NCBI GenBank assembly: GCA_037968855.1
Contig: JBBKWH010000096.1
Coordinates: forward strand, 1-14,145
DNA: 14,145 nucleotides
Direction: 5' to 3'
From: JBBKWH01 sp037968855
GTDB taxonomy: Bacteria > Pseudomonadota > Gammaproteobacteria > Pseudomonadales > Moraxellaceae
Part shown: piece by piece, positions 8,585 through 14,145 of the stretch
Layout of the letters: each line of letters starts with the position of its first letter
Position numbering within the stretch: the stretch's first letter is position 1
The notes under the pieces: generated by a model
What the model was told of the DNA's origin: nothing
The model's input: the letters and a program-made list of their open reading frames with translations, nothing else
The model's database searches: none
Position numbers and translations under genes: made by a program

Positions 8585-8605
8585 GTATTGAAGTCGTTTT
8601 AATAC
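8585..8605 (+). other. Short AT-rich hairpin between fibre and lysis genes
   Basis: GTATTGAA and TTTTAATAC-side bases pair over 8 bp (one G-T wobble) around a five-base loop. No T-run follows, so it is not a standard terminator; it may be a weak terminator or a processing site, or chance. Confidence 0.3.
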
Positions 8606-8653
8606 CAGCCTGACATTACGTCACGCTGAACAAATTGTAAAAGGGAGTGCGTG

Positions 8654-9070
8654 ATGAGGTTAGCCGTTTTATGGGCGTTGGTATGGCGTCTATGTATTGT
8701 GCTGAGCGTACCTATTTTGACGCTACGGCGTGCGCTTGCAGCAGATAGTCCACTGGTAAATCTGGCAGCGACGTATCCGACAGAGTTGATTTTTGGCGGT
8801 TCGATTTTGTGCCTGATTCTGGGGTCATTGCTCGGCACGTTTTACCCAGTGCCTGATGATGTCAAAAAACAACCTATGTCGCTTGGGATCAAGTTTTTGG
8901 TGTCGATCAGCTTTGGGATAGTGGCTTTCATTTATGTGTTGCATGTCGATAAGTCGCTCACGTTAGTCAATCCCCTGTGGGTAGGCGGTGTTGCATTTAT
9001 TGCACCGGCAATTGTCGAAATCGTGCGTGCGTGGCTGATCAAAGCTGTGCAAGCCAAGATTGGAGCATGA
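8654..9070 (+). CDS. Polytopic membrane protein, probable holin
   Basis: A 138-residue, very hydrophobic protein. The ATG at 8654 lies seven bases after an AAGGGAG ribosome binding site (8641-8647); a GTG at 8651 is a weaker choice. Four hydrophobic segments are visible: about 3-24, 42-62 (around FGGSILCLILGSLLG), 73-90 (around FLVSISFGIVAFIYVL) and 98-120 (WVGGVAFIAPAIVEIV). Short charged loops separate them, and the C-terminus has a few Lys residues. It overlaps the next small membrane protein gene and stands two genes before the muramidase, the usual place for a holin, which opens the inner membrane to let the endolysin out. I infer the holin role from position and membrane topology and cannot name a holin class. 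Confidence 0.6.
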   Translation: MRLAVLWALVWRLCIVLSVPILTLRRALAADSPLVNLAATYPTELIFGGSILCLILGSLLGTFYPVPDDVKKQPMSLGIKFLVSISFGIVAFIYVLHVDKSLTLVNPLWVGGVAFIAPAIVEIVRAWLIKAVQAKIGA

Positions 9071-9072
9071 CC

Positions 9073-9324
9073 ATGCTACTAACAAATTTGTGGGTTGTTA
9101 TTGGTTTGATTTGTGGGCTGTTGATCGCGTTGCCGACTGCCAAGTTCGACACAACGTGCATCAACCTGCAAACGGGTTTGATTGTCAATTGTTTGGCGGC
9201 GGTGGTCGGCGGCCTGTTCGACGTGACTTGGCTTGCGGTCGTGCTGGTGTTGATTGGGTCAGCTATGGCGGGTTATGCACTGGTGTTTTGTAAACGTGTT
9301 TTTAGTATTGAGGTGCACAAATGA
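9073..9324 (+). CDS. Small membrane protein, possible second holin or antiholin
   Basis: An 83-residue protein with two or three hydrophobic segments (about 5-22, 35-50 and 52-72). GGAG at 9062-9065 is well spaced from ATG 9073; an ATG at 9067, overlapping the upstream stop, is too close to it. The central GLIVNCLAAVVGG pattern of small residues is faintly like the GlsB/YeaQ membrane family. The stop overlaps the muramidase start (ATGA at 9321-9324), so the two are translationally coupled. Size, topology and place in the lysis cassette suggest a small holin or a holin partner. No function is certain. Confidence 0.55.
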   Translation: MLLTNLWVVIGLICGLLIALPTAKFDTTCINLQTGLIVNCLAAVVGGLFDVTWLAVVLVLIGSAMAGYALVFCKRVFSIEVHK

Positions 9325-9863
9325 GTATTCAACAAATGATTGATGAAATCATCAAACGCGAGGGCGGGTATGTGAATCACCCCTCTGACCGTGGCGGCCC
9401 TACGCGGTGGGGCATTACGCAGGCATCAGCACGCGCCAACGGTTATATGGGCGATATGCAATCGCTACCAATTGATCTGGCCCGAAGTATTTACCGTACT
9501 GAATACTTCACCAAACCACGCTTTGATCAAATTGCCGAATTGTCCCCAATATTGGCTGAAGAGCTATTTGATACCGGTGTAAATTGTGGTGTTGGCTTTG
9601 CTAAGCCGCTGATTCAGCGAGCCTTGAATTTGCTCAATCAAAACGGTGCGGGTGGTTGGCCTGATTTGGTCGTTGATGGTGTCATCGGCAGCAAAACAAC
9701 ATCTGCGCTCAAAGTCTATTTATCAAAGCGCGGCAAGCAAGGCGAGGCGGTGCTGTTCAAAGTCCTGAACATATTGCAGGGCCAGCGGTACATTGAGATC
9801 GCAGAGCGCAATCCAAGCCAAGAAGCATTTTTCTATGGATGGATTGCCAATCGTGTGGCGTAG
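9321..9863 (+). CDS. Endolysin, GH108-type N-acetylmuramidase
   Basis: A 180-residue endolysin that cleaves the glycan backbone of peptidoglycan. The N-terminus has the GH108 signature EGGYVNHPSDRGGPTRWGIT (residues 14-33), with Glu14 in the EGGY motif the expected catalytic acid. The C-terminal half (about 95-175, with GGWPDLVVDGVIGSKT) matches the predicted peptidoglycan-binding domain usually paired with GH108. No signal peptide is present, so it needs a holin for export, and the two small membrane proteins just upstream fit this. The ATG at 9321 follows a GAGGTG ribosome binding site. The 3' end is overlapped by a small lipoprotein gene in another frame. Length and domain order are normal for the family. 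Confidence 0.92.
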   Translation: MSIQQMIDEIIKREGGYVNHPSDRGGPTRWGITQASARANGYMGDMQSLPIDLARSIYRTEYFTKPRFDQIAELSPILAEELFDTGVNCGVGFAKPLIQRALNLLNQNGAGGWPDLVVDGVIGSKTTSALKVYLSKRGKQGEAVLFKVLNILQGQRYIEIAERNPSQEAFFYGWIANRVA

Positions 9864-9960
9864 CCTGCTGCTCTGTCTTATGCTGACTGGGTGCATGGCG
9901 CACTCAGTCAACGTCACGGTACCGGTGACCGTGTGTGTGATGGGCGTGCCGTGTAAATAA
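9835..9960 (+). CDS. 41-aa lipoprotein nested over the endolysin 3' end (possible o-spanin)
   Basis: The frame starting at ATG 9835 reads MDGLPIVWRSLLLCLMLTGC, then 21 more residues to TAA at 9960. A hydrophobic stretch followed by LTGC is a classic lipobox, so signal peptidase II would cut before Cys20 and leave a lipidated peptide of 22 residues anchored in a membrane. A GTG at 9853 would give a shorter signal peptide and is also possible. The first 29 bases overlap the endolysin. Small lipoproteins beside the endolysin are often outer-membrane spanin subunits (Rz1-like) that fuse the membranes at lysis. This one is not Pro-rich and carries two more Cys. Lipoprotein: fairly sure. Spanin: plausible only. 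Confidence 0.65.
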   Translation: MDGLPIVWRSLLLCLMLTGCMAHSVNVTVPVTVCVMGVPCK

Positions 9961-9972
9961 AGGAAAAATTAG

Positions 9973-10428
9973 ATGAAAGCCTTGTGCGCAGTTTTGATTC
10001 TTATCGTGTCTTTTGTAGCAGTCTTTGTTTTTTTCAGGGGAGGTGATTTCGGCAATCAATCGAAACCTAGGGAAGTGTCGGCTGAAATCATGCAGCGATT
10101 GACACCTCCGGTACTGCTTGGCCAAAGCCCAAAACAGATTGATGAAAGCTTACTGGCACAGATGACGGCTGATGAAGTTGATATTTTGACACTTGTGCAC
10201 GACCGCAATTTTACTTTTTTGCAGCTAACGTGGGTGCCAGTTCGCAAGGCTTGGCTTGCGCAGTTGCCAGAAACGGCATGTCGAGCTGCTTATTTTGATC
10301 TAATTAAATTTGCTGAGGCATATCAGAGAGCAATATCAGGTCAGCTCGATGAAAAATTGCAAGATCAGTCTGATCAGGCAGCGATGGATTATCAAAAAGG
10401 CAAGGCGAGGTGTCGTGGAAAAATCTAA
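9973..10428 (+). CDS. Single-pass membrane protein of the lysis region, possible i-spanin-like
   Basis: A 151-residue protein with an N-terminal hydrophobic helix (about 4-21, LCAVLILIVSFVAVFVFF) and a soluble remainder, so probably anchored in the inner membrane with its body outside the cytoplasm. An AAGGA sequence just before the ATG acts as ribosome binding site. The soluble part is mixed helical, ending in a Gln/Asp/Lys-rich helix (residues about 115-140), with Cys residues near 88 and 147. It follows the small lipoprotein by 12 bases. Single-pass membrane topology next to an endolysin and a lipoprotein hints at an inner-membrane spanin subunit, but it lacks a long coiled coil and the gene order would be reversed. 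Other roles are equally possible. Confidence 0.5.
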   Translation: MKALCAVLILIVSFVAVFVFFRGGDFGNQSKPREVSAEIMQRLTPPVLLGQSPKQIDESLLAQMTADEVDILTLVHDRNFTFLQLTWVPVRKAWLAQLPETACRAAYFDLIKFAEAYQRAISGQLDEKLQDQSDQAAMDYQKGKARCRGKI

Positions 10429-10458
10429 CATTCTGCATCGGATACATCTGATGGGTAG

Positions 10459-10572
10459 GATCTTCTGGTGGTTGAAGTGTCGAGAGTTGCTGGTAAATTG
10501 ATCGAATCTGGCGTATTCAAGACAAAAACCGAAGGCGTTGAGAACCTAAAGCATATCAAATCATTGCTTTAG
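10459..10572 (+). pseudogene. Short coding remnant (C-terminal fragment)
   Basis: After a TAG at 10456-10458 this frame reads DLLVVEVSRVAGKLIESG and on through a basic stretch to LKHIKSLL and a TAG at 10570-10572. The pattern looks like the end of a real helical protein, not random sequence. There is no ATG and no ribosome binding site, and the same frame before the TAG reads HSASDTSDG, so it may be the tail of a broken gene. The stop lies inside the right arm of the inverted repeat below. Source protein not recognised. Confidence 0.4.
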
Positions 10573-10576
10573 GTTC
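10542..10576. repeat. Perfect 12-bp inverted repeat between convergent genes
   Basis: GAACCTAAAGCA (10542-10553) and its exact reverse complement (10565-10576) flank an 11-base AT-rich spacer. It lies between the + strand lysis genes and the - strand KAP gene. Neither side has a T-run, so it is not a standard intrinsic terminator. It could act as a two-way terminator-like hairpin, a binding site, or a leftover recombination site. Confidence 0.7.
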
Positions 10577-10591
10577 ATAACAGGCTCTAAG

Positions 10592-12037
10592 TTAAATTCC
10601 ACGTTGAATATACTCAAGCCATATCTGGTCGCCTTTTCGATCTGTATTGATTTTTTTTGTTGGGCTTAGATTTTTAGATATGTTTTCTTTTAATCGATAT
10701 TCTTGATTGTATTCCATATTTTTGAATGTTGCTTTTGAGTAAAATATAGCTAAAAATTCAGATAAAGTGGGGTGTAGTCCGATTTTGTTATAATGGTTCT
10801 TGATGTTAATGTTTAAGGTATTTTCTAGGTTTATATGTACGTAGCTATCTGGATGTCGGTCGAGATTAATATTACATATAGAGATTATTTTATCAACTAG
10901 CATATCAACAAAATTATAATTTTTTATTTTATCTCCCTGTCCAGATTCTTTTAAAAATAAAATAATTAATAGCATTTGATTTATTTCAACCCTTGATTCT
11001 GTCAGCAGAAGAGAGTATTTGTTTAGGATCGATTTAATCTGTCGAGGTGATGTTTCTACTAGGTTTGATATAAATTTGCAAATAATAAATAAAGAGCTTT
11101 CTTCAACTTCATCTTCTGTTGTCAGTCCAAGGGTACATAGGTGAAATTTAATGCTTTCATCTGACTCTGTTTTAGATGATGTTTTTAGTAGAAATGTAAA
11201 ATCAATAAACTTTTCTAAATATTGATTATCGGATTTAAATCCATAGTAACTATCAATTGATTCACATAGTTGCTTTTTGTGCATTGATAAAACAAAAACA
11301 ATGTTAGGTGTGTCAAAAAAATGCTTAATACGCTCAATCAAACGAATAGAAAATTCTGGCTTGCATCGGTCAAGCTCATCAATGATGAATACCAATGGCT
11401 TTTCTAGCTTATTAGCCACTTCTGCTAGTTGAGTCTTGAAGCCCTCAAGTGTTTGTTTATCAGCTTGGTAATTTTTGACCTTTTCCTCAAGTTGCTCTTT
11501 GATCCGTTCATTCAAATCTTCAACGAATGCTTCGCCAAAATCTCCGCCACCTTCTTTGGCCGCTTTAAGCATATCTGCTACCGGTTGAGCAAGCATACCC
11601 GCGCCCATTAACGTCATTGCAGCTGTGAAGACCATTTTGGGTAGGCTTGGTAACATTGCATGCCAGACCGCTATAGCGCTATTTTTAACAGACGCACCTA
11701 GTCCTTCTTCTTGCCGATCTAACAGGTTAGCAATTTCGGTAGCAATGACCAAAAAAGGATCGTCAATGTAGTCATTTGCAAATGCATCAAGATAGGCAAC
11801 CTGATAATGTTCATTGATCAAATGCTGTTTCCAATGCTGAACAAACCATGTTTTGCCTGCACCCCACTCAGCATCAAGAGCTAGGGTTGCTCCAATTTTT
11901 AAGCGTCCCACATAACCTGTCAGATGTTCGGCAAGTTCTTTACGTTCCCAATGATCGCCTTCAAAAGGAGTCTCAATATTGGAAAAATCGTCTTTTGACC
12001 AGTTTAGTGCAGAAGAATTGGTGGTAGTGTCGTTCAT
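10592..12037 (-). CDS. KAP-family P-loop NTPase with inserted membrane segment
   Basis: A 481-residue protein on the - strand; the ATG at 12037 has AAAGGAT as ribosome binding site. The KAP family signature is clear: Walker A EWGAGKTWF (residues 57-65), a hydrophobic segment (about 129-153, LPKMVFTAAMTLMGAGML) inserted between the Walker motifs, a charged coiled stretch (about 175-210) and Walker B LVFIIDELDRCKP (215-227), followed by FSIRLIERIKHFFDTPNIVF. KAP NTPases are membrane-associated signalling ATPases; the F-plasmid phage-exclusion protein PifA and the QatA subunit of the Qat defence system belong to this family. It lies downstream of the exonuclease VII-like gene, same strand, 90-base gap, suggesting one transcription unit. 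The C-terminal half is much more AT-rich than the P-loop half. Family: sure. Role in phage exclusion: inference. Confidence 0.88.
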   Translation of the reverse strand: MNDTTTNSSALNWSKDDFSNIETPFEGDHWERKELAEHLTGYVGRLKIGATLALDAEWGAGKTWFVQHWKQHLINEHYQVAYLDAFANDYIDDPFLVIATEIANLLDRQEEGLGASVKNSAIAVWHAMLPSLPKMVFTAAMTLMGAGMLAQPVADMLKAAKEGGGDFGEAFVEDLNERIKEQLEEKVKNYQADKQTLEGFKTQLAEVANKLEKPLVFIIDELDRCKPEFSIRLIERIKHFFDTPNIVFVLSMHKKQLCESIDSYYGFKSDNQYLEKFIDFTFLLKTSSKTESDESIKFHLCTLGLTTEDEVEESSLFIICKFISNLVETSPRQIKSILNKYSLLLTESRVEINQMLLIILFLKESGQGDKIKNYNFVDMLVDKIISICNINLDRHPDSYVHINLENTLNINIKNHYNKIGLHPTLSEFLAIFYSKATFKNMEYNQEYRLKENISKNLSPTKKINTDRKGDQIWLEYIQRGI

Positions 12038-12059
12038 AGTAAATCCTTTATAGATGGTG

Positions 12060-12092
12060 TGCTTTTCAAAGCATGACTACTAAAGTTTTAGT
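12060..12092. repeat. Two small palindromes between the nuclease-like and KAP genes
   Basis: Two inverted repeats lie close together in the 90-base gap: TGCTTT-TC-AAAGCA (12060-12073) and ACTAAA-GT-TTTAGT (12079-12092). On the - strand transcript they would form small hairpins just after the nuclease-like stop and about 20-50 bases before the KAP start. They could tune expression of the second gene or be protein binding sites. Confidence 0.4.
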
Positions 12093-12127
12093 TGTTCAAG
12101 CATGTGTGGATTGTTCTGAGTTACTAC

Positions 12128-13186
12128 TCATCTAATAAGCAAGATACACAGCCAAAGAACCAATACACCAGTGATGCCTGCAAGAAACTTGATGGTCTTT
12201 TGCATGTCTTCAATGCGACCTAAATCTTTTGTAGATGATGGCTGGGGCTGGGCTGGCCTCTTATTCCGTAGTTCGCTATCAAGCCGTTCAATGGATCTTT
12301 TAAGGTTCTTGTTTTCTGTTATAGCATCCGTCAGCTTCTGATGTTTAAAGTGATTGTCATTCAGCTCACCCTTTAGATGATTGCCACCATCTGTTGGAGT
12401 CGTGGCGGCATAGTCGGCGACAAACTCGATCAAATTGTTGTCAGCACTATGACCGATACCAGCAATACGATATGCCTTAGAGCTGCTCATGGCCTGAAGC
12501 ACTTCTGGGGTGTTGAAGGATTTAAAGTCATTACTGGCTCCACCCCCACGAATCACAGCCAGCACAGTGTCAGTAGCGTTTGCAATGGCTTGGGCCAGCT
12601 CGGTGGCATTGCTCAGATTTACTCTAACTTCGTTAATTTTGATGCTAGATCGCCATTGGCCAAGTGAGTTCAAAAAATCATCTTGCACCCGTGCTTCGCT
12701 AGATGACGAATAGATCAATGTCAGAGTAACTAACTGGTTGTCCTTGGGAAAGCGGTTAGGGCAGTGATTCAGGCTTTTGAGTAAATTGAGACTGGTATCT
12801 ACCTTATTGGATAGCGTAGGAGCATTGGTTGTTTTGGCGTTGATGATGTATGCACATTGCACCAGATCATCTCCGCGAAAAGATACTGTAGGCTTAGACA
12901 TGCATAGCACTTCTACAACATCAAGCTCCGATATGCCTTCAAAAACATGTGGTTCAGATTCAGCAGTCACCTCAGTGTGACCATCTGACAGAACTAAGCC
13001 AAACAAGCGGCCACGATACTTTTTTTCTTTCTCACGAGCTGCATCAAGCTTCTTGATCTGTGCCGTCATTTTGACGATAGGTTGGCTTTGTGACTCAGCA
13101 ATGAGTTGCAAGAGTTGAGCTTGGCCTTTGAACACCATCTTGAACTCAGAAAGTGACAAAGTAGGTGTAGGGTTCGAGTCATTCAT
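12128..13186 (-). CDS. Membrane-anchored exonuclease VII large-subunit-like protein
   Basis: A 352-residue protein counted from the ATG at 13186; the frame stays open to an ATG at 13351 (407 residues). Neither start has a clear ribosome binding site. The shorter start gives numbering close to XseA. The core matches the exonuclease VII large subunit: RGGGASNDFKSFN (Arg213) and GIGHSADNNLIEFVADYAAT (His246, Asp249) align with the RGGGS and GHETD motifs of E. coli XseA (R205, H238, D241), with the same 33- and 3-residue spacing. An OB-fold-like segment precedes it (about 40-110). The long C-terminal helical arm of XseA is missing; a helix, a Pro-rich linker and a transmembrane segment (about 332-352) replace it. 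No XseB gene is visible. Likely a membrane-tethered single-strand DNA nuclease, working with the KAP ATPase encoded next. Domain: fairly sure. Activity: inferred. Confidence 0.78.
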   Translation of the reverse strand: MNDSNPTPTLSLSEFKMVFKGQAQLLQLIAESQSQPIVKMTAQIKKLDAAREKEKKYRGRLFGLVLSDGHTEVTAESEPHVFEGISELDVVEVLCMSKPTVSFRGDDLVQCAYIINAKTTNAPTLSNKVDTSLNLLKSLNHCPNRFPKDNQLVTLTLIYSSSSEARVQDDFLNSLGQWRSSIKINEVRVNLSNATELAQAIANATDTVLAVIRGGGASNDFKSFNTPEVLQAMSSSKAYRIAGIGHSADNNLIEFVADYAATTPTDGGNHLKGELNDNHFKHQKLTDAITENKNLKRSIERLDSELRNKRPAQPQPSSTKDLGRIEDMQKTIKFLAGITGVLVLWLCILLIR

Positions 13187-13396
13187 ATGATTTTTGAGGT
13201 TTATAGAAGTGGACGAATTGTCTATGGATGGAAAAGCCTTGTAAAGACAATCAGAGGAAGGGGGAGGTATTTTCTGAAAATTGGGTGTCAGTCCTACACG
13301 TTTTTTTGTGCTGATGTGACAAATGATCTTATTTGCTATAAAATTTGACATTAGCTATTATCTTGATATCGCAATCTATAGATAGTAGGATTTTAA
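13187..13396. promoter_or_regulatory. Divergent control region
   Basis: These 210 bases separate the start of the nuclease-like gene (if at 13186) from the divergent + strand gene at 13397. The stretch is AT-rich near its right end and holds a perfect 10-bp palindrome ATCTATAGAT at 13374-13383, which overlaps the likely leader of the + strand gene and could be an operator. TTGACA (13345-13350) and TATAAA (13337-13342) occur on the + strand but not at usual spacing to partners, so no promoter is called with confidence. If the nuclease-like gene starts at 13351, part of this region is coding. Confidence 0.4.
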
Positions 13397-14014
13397 ATGA
13401 AGATGGATGTGTTAAATGAGCAATACCAATACCAATATGAGTATGAGTTAAGCCAGAAAAACAATATATATACGGCAGTAAATTTGCCGGTAATTGGTGT
13501 TTTGGCTATTGCGGGCGCATTATCTGTGATGCTGACAGGATTTGATTTTAAAGGCTGTCCGGTTTTTTTGACAGTTATGTTTGTTTTTTATAGTGTAATT
13601 AGTATTTCTTTTCTTATTGATTCAGTTAGTAAGTTATATTCTGCGTTAAGTCAGAATAATGAGTATATGAGGATTCCAACTTTTGATCAATTAAATAGTT
13701 ATTATGATGTTGTTATAAAAAATAATCGTGATTTCTATAAAGATTGGGACTTAAGTGACAGTGAGCTTGCTGTTTTTGATAAATATGTTTTTAGTGAATA
13801 TCTTGTCAAATTAAAGGCGGACTGCGTTGATCAAAATTTTTATAATAACAATAAAAGACATGAGGATTTTACTTTATCAATACGTGCCCTTGCTCTTGCT
13901 ATAATTGCTTTTGGACTGGCGAGTATTTTTTTCTTTTCTCAAAAATTGGTTGTAGACGATACTATCTATAAAATATCTATAGTAAAAGAAGTGAAAAAAG
14001 ATTTACATGGTTAG
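13397..14014 (+). CDS. Three-TM membrane protein of unknown function
   Basis: A 205-residue, AT-rich gene starting at ATG 13397 after a TAGGAT ribosome binding site. Two closely spaced transmembrane helices lie near the N-terminus (about 27-48, around PVIGVLAIAGALSVML; and 55-75, around FLTVMFVFYSVISISF), followed by a soluble segment of about 85 residues (Tyr, Asp and Lys-rich) and a third helix (about 161-181, around ALALAIIAFGLASIFF). The N-terminus has a Tyr/Gln/Glu run (YQYQYEYE). This layout of paired helices with a cytoplasmic domain resembles small membrane effectors of the SLATT / two-TM type found in defence loci, but I see no diagnostic motif. It is followed after 47 bases by a polyproline gene, probably one operon, and is divergent from the nuclease-KAP pair. 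Confidence 0.65.
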   Translation: MKMDVLNEQYQYQYEYELSQKNNIYTAVNLPVIGVLAIAGALSVMLTGFDFKGCPVFLTVMFVFYSVISISFLIDSVSKLYSALSQNNEYMRIPTFDQLNSYYDVVIKNNRDFYKDWDLSDSELAVFDKYVFSEYLVKLKADCVDQNFYNNNKRHEDFTLSIRALALAIIAFGLASIFFFSQKLVVDDTIYKISIVKEVKKDLHG

Positions 14015-14061
14015 GAAAGTATGTCAAAAAGTTAAAGTTCAAATATTTTGGAGAGTAAGAT

Positions 14062-14145
14062 ATGAGTAATGATGCAAATAAGCCTCGTGCTAATCCACCA
14101 CCACCACCACCACCACCAAAAGGGCCAGAACCACTTTGGTTTAAA
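14062..14145 (+). CDS. Start of a small polyproline protein (3' partial)
   Basis: GGAGAG at 14050-14055 is well placed before the ATG at 14062. The first 28 codons read MSNDANKPRAN, then eight prolines, then KGPEPLWFK, and stay open to the window edge. The prolines are all CCA codons (14095-14118), a perfect trinucleotide repeat. The gene follows the three-TM protein by 47 bases on the same strand. Short proline-rich proteins beside small membrane proteins suggest a partner or linker function, but nothing can be said about activity from this fragment. Confidence 0.6.
   Translation, partial: MSNDANKPRANPPPPPPPPKGPEPLWFK

Noticed and set aside
9973..10428. Confident naming of this gene as an Rz-type inner-membrane spanin
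   Set aside because: It has one N-terminal membrane helix but no long coiled coil, and it follows instead of contains the lipoprotein gene, so the name is not supported.
10310..10501. A 63-aa + strand frame running from inside the 9973 gene into the gap
   Set aside because: It overlaps a better gene for most of its length, lacks a ribosome binding site and its residues do not look protein-like.
12377..12980. Several + strand frames of 60-96 aa opposite the exonuclease VII-like gene
   Set aside because: They are antisense shadows of a recognisable conserved protein, with no ribosome binding sites.
13187..13351. N-terminal extension of the exonuclease VII-like protein from ATG 13351
   Set aside because: No ribosome binding site, unusual composition, and the shorter start at 13186 brings the catalytic residues close to E. 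coli XseA numbering. It stays possible, because the 13186 start also lacks a clear ribosome binding site.
13345..13382. Promoter with TTGACA (-35) and TATAGA (-10) for the three-TM gene
   Set aside because: The two hexamers are 26 bases apart, too far for a sigma70 promoter, and bases at normal spacing do not match a -10 element.
1..14145. CRISPR array, tRNA gene, rRNA gene or insertion sequence
   Set aside because: I saw no regularly spaced repeats, no cloverleaf-like sequence and no transposase or IS ends in the window.

Overview
The window looks like part of the late region of a contractile-tailed phage or prophage from a gammaproteobacterium. The endolysin, tail-fibre N-terminus and moderate base composition would fit Moraxellaceae (Acinetobacter/Psychrobacter-like), but that host guess is inference. 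Genes on the + strand are tightly packed from the left edge to about 10.4 kb, with overlapping start and stop codons. After that the style changes to looser, AT-richer genes on both strands, typical of phage cargo.

Region 1 (1-3519) is one long reading frame, open at the left edge. It encodes a large polyvalent protein with a superfamily 2 helicase and a C-terminal N6-adenine-type methyltransferase, of the kind thought to be injected with phage DNA to counter host restriction (compare P1 DarB). A second well-formed gene (335-709), with its own strong ribosome binding site, lies in another frame over the low-complexity linker of this protein. A rho-independent terminator (3574-3600) ends the unit and touches the start codon of the next gene.

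Region 2 (3602-8578) holds structural genes: two probable baseplate proteins, a small protein overlapping the second, a long tail fibre with a BppU-like N-terminus, and a distal lectin-like protein with different base composition.

Region 3 (8654-10428) is the lysis cassette: two small membrane proteins (probable holin/antiholin), a GH108-type muramidase, a 41-residue lipoprotein nested across the end of the muramidase gene, and a single-pass membrane protein.

Region 4 (10429-14145) begins with a short coding remnant and a perfect 12-bp inverted repeat between convergent units. On the - strand follow a membrane-inserted KAP-family P-loop NTPase and, upstream of it, an exonuclease VII large-subunit-like protein that keeps the expected Arg/His/Asp pattern but ends in a membrane anchor. 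Divergently, on the + strand, are a three-TM membrane protein and the start of a small polyproline protein. Location, membrane anchoring and the nuclease/ATPase pairing make this region a candidate accessory (defence or superinfection-exclusion) locus; that function is inferred, not shown.
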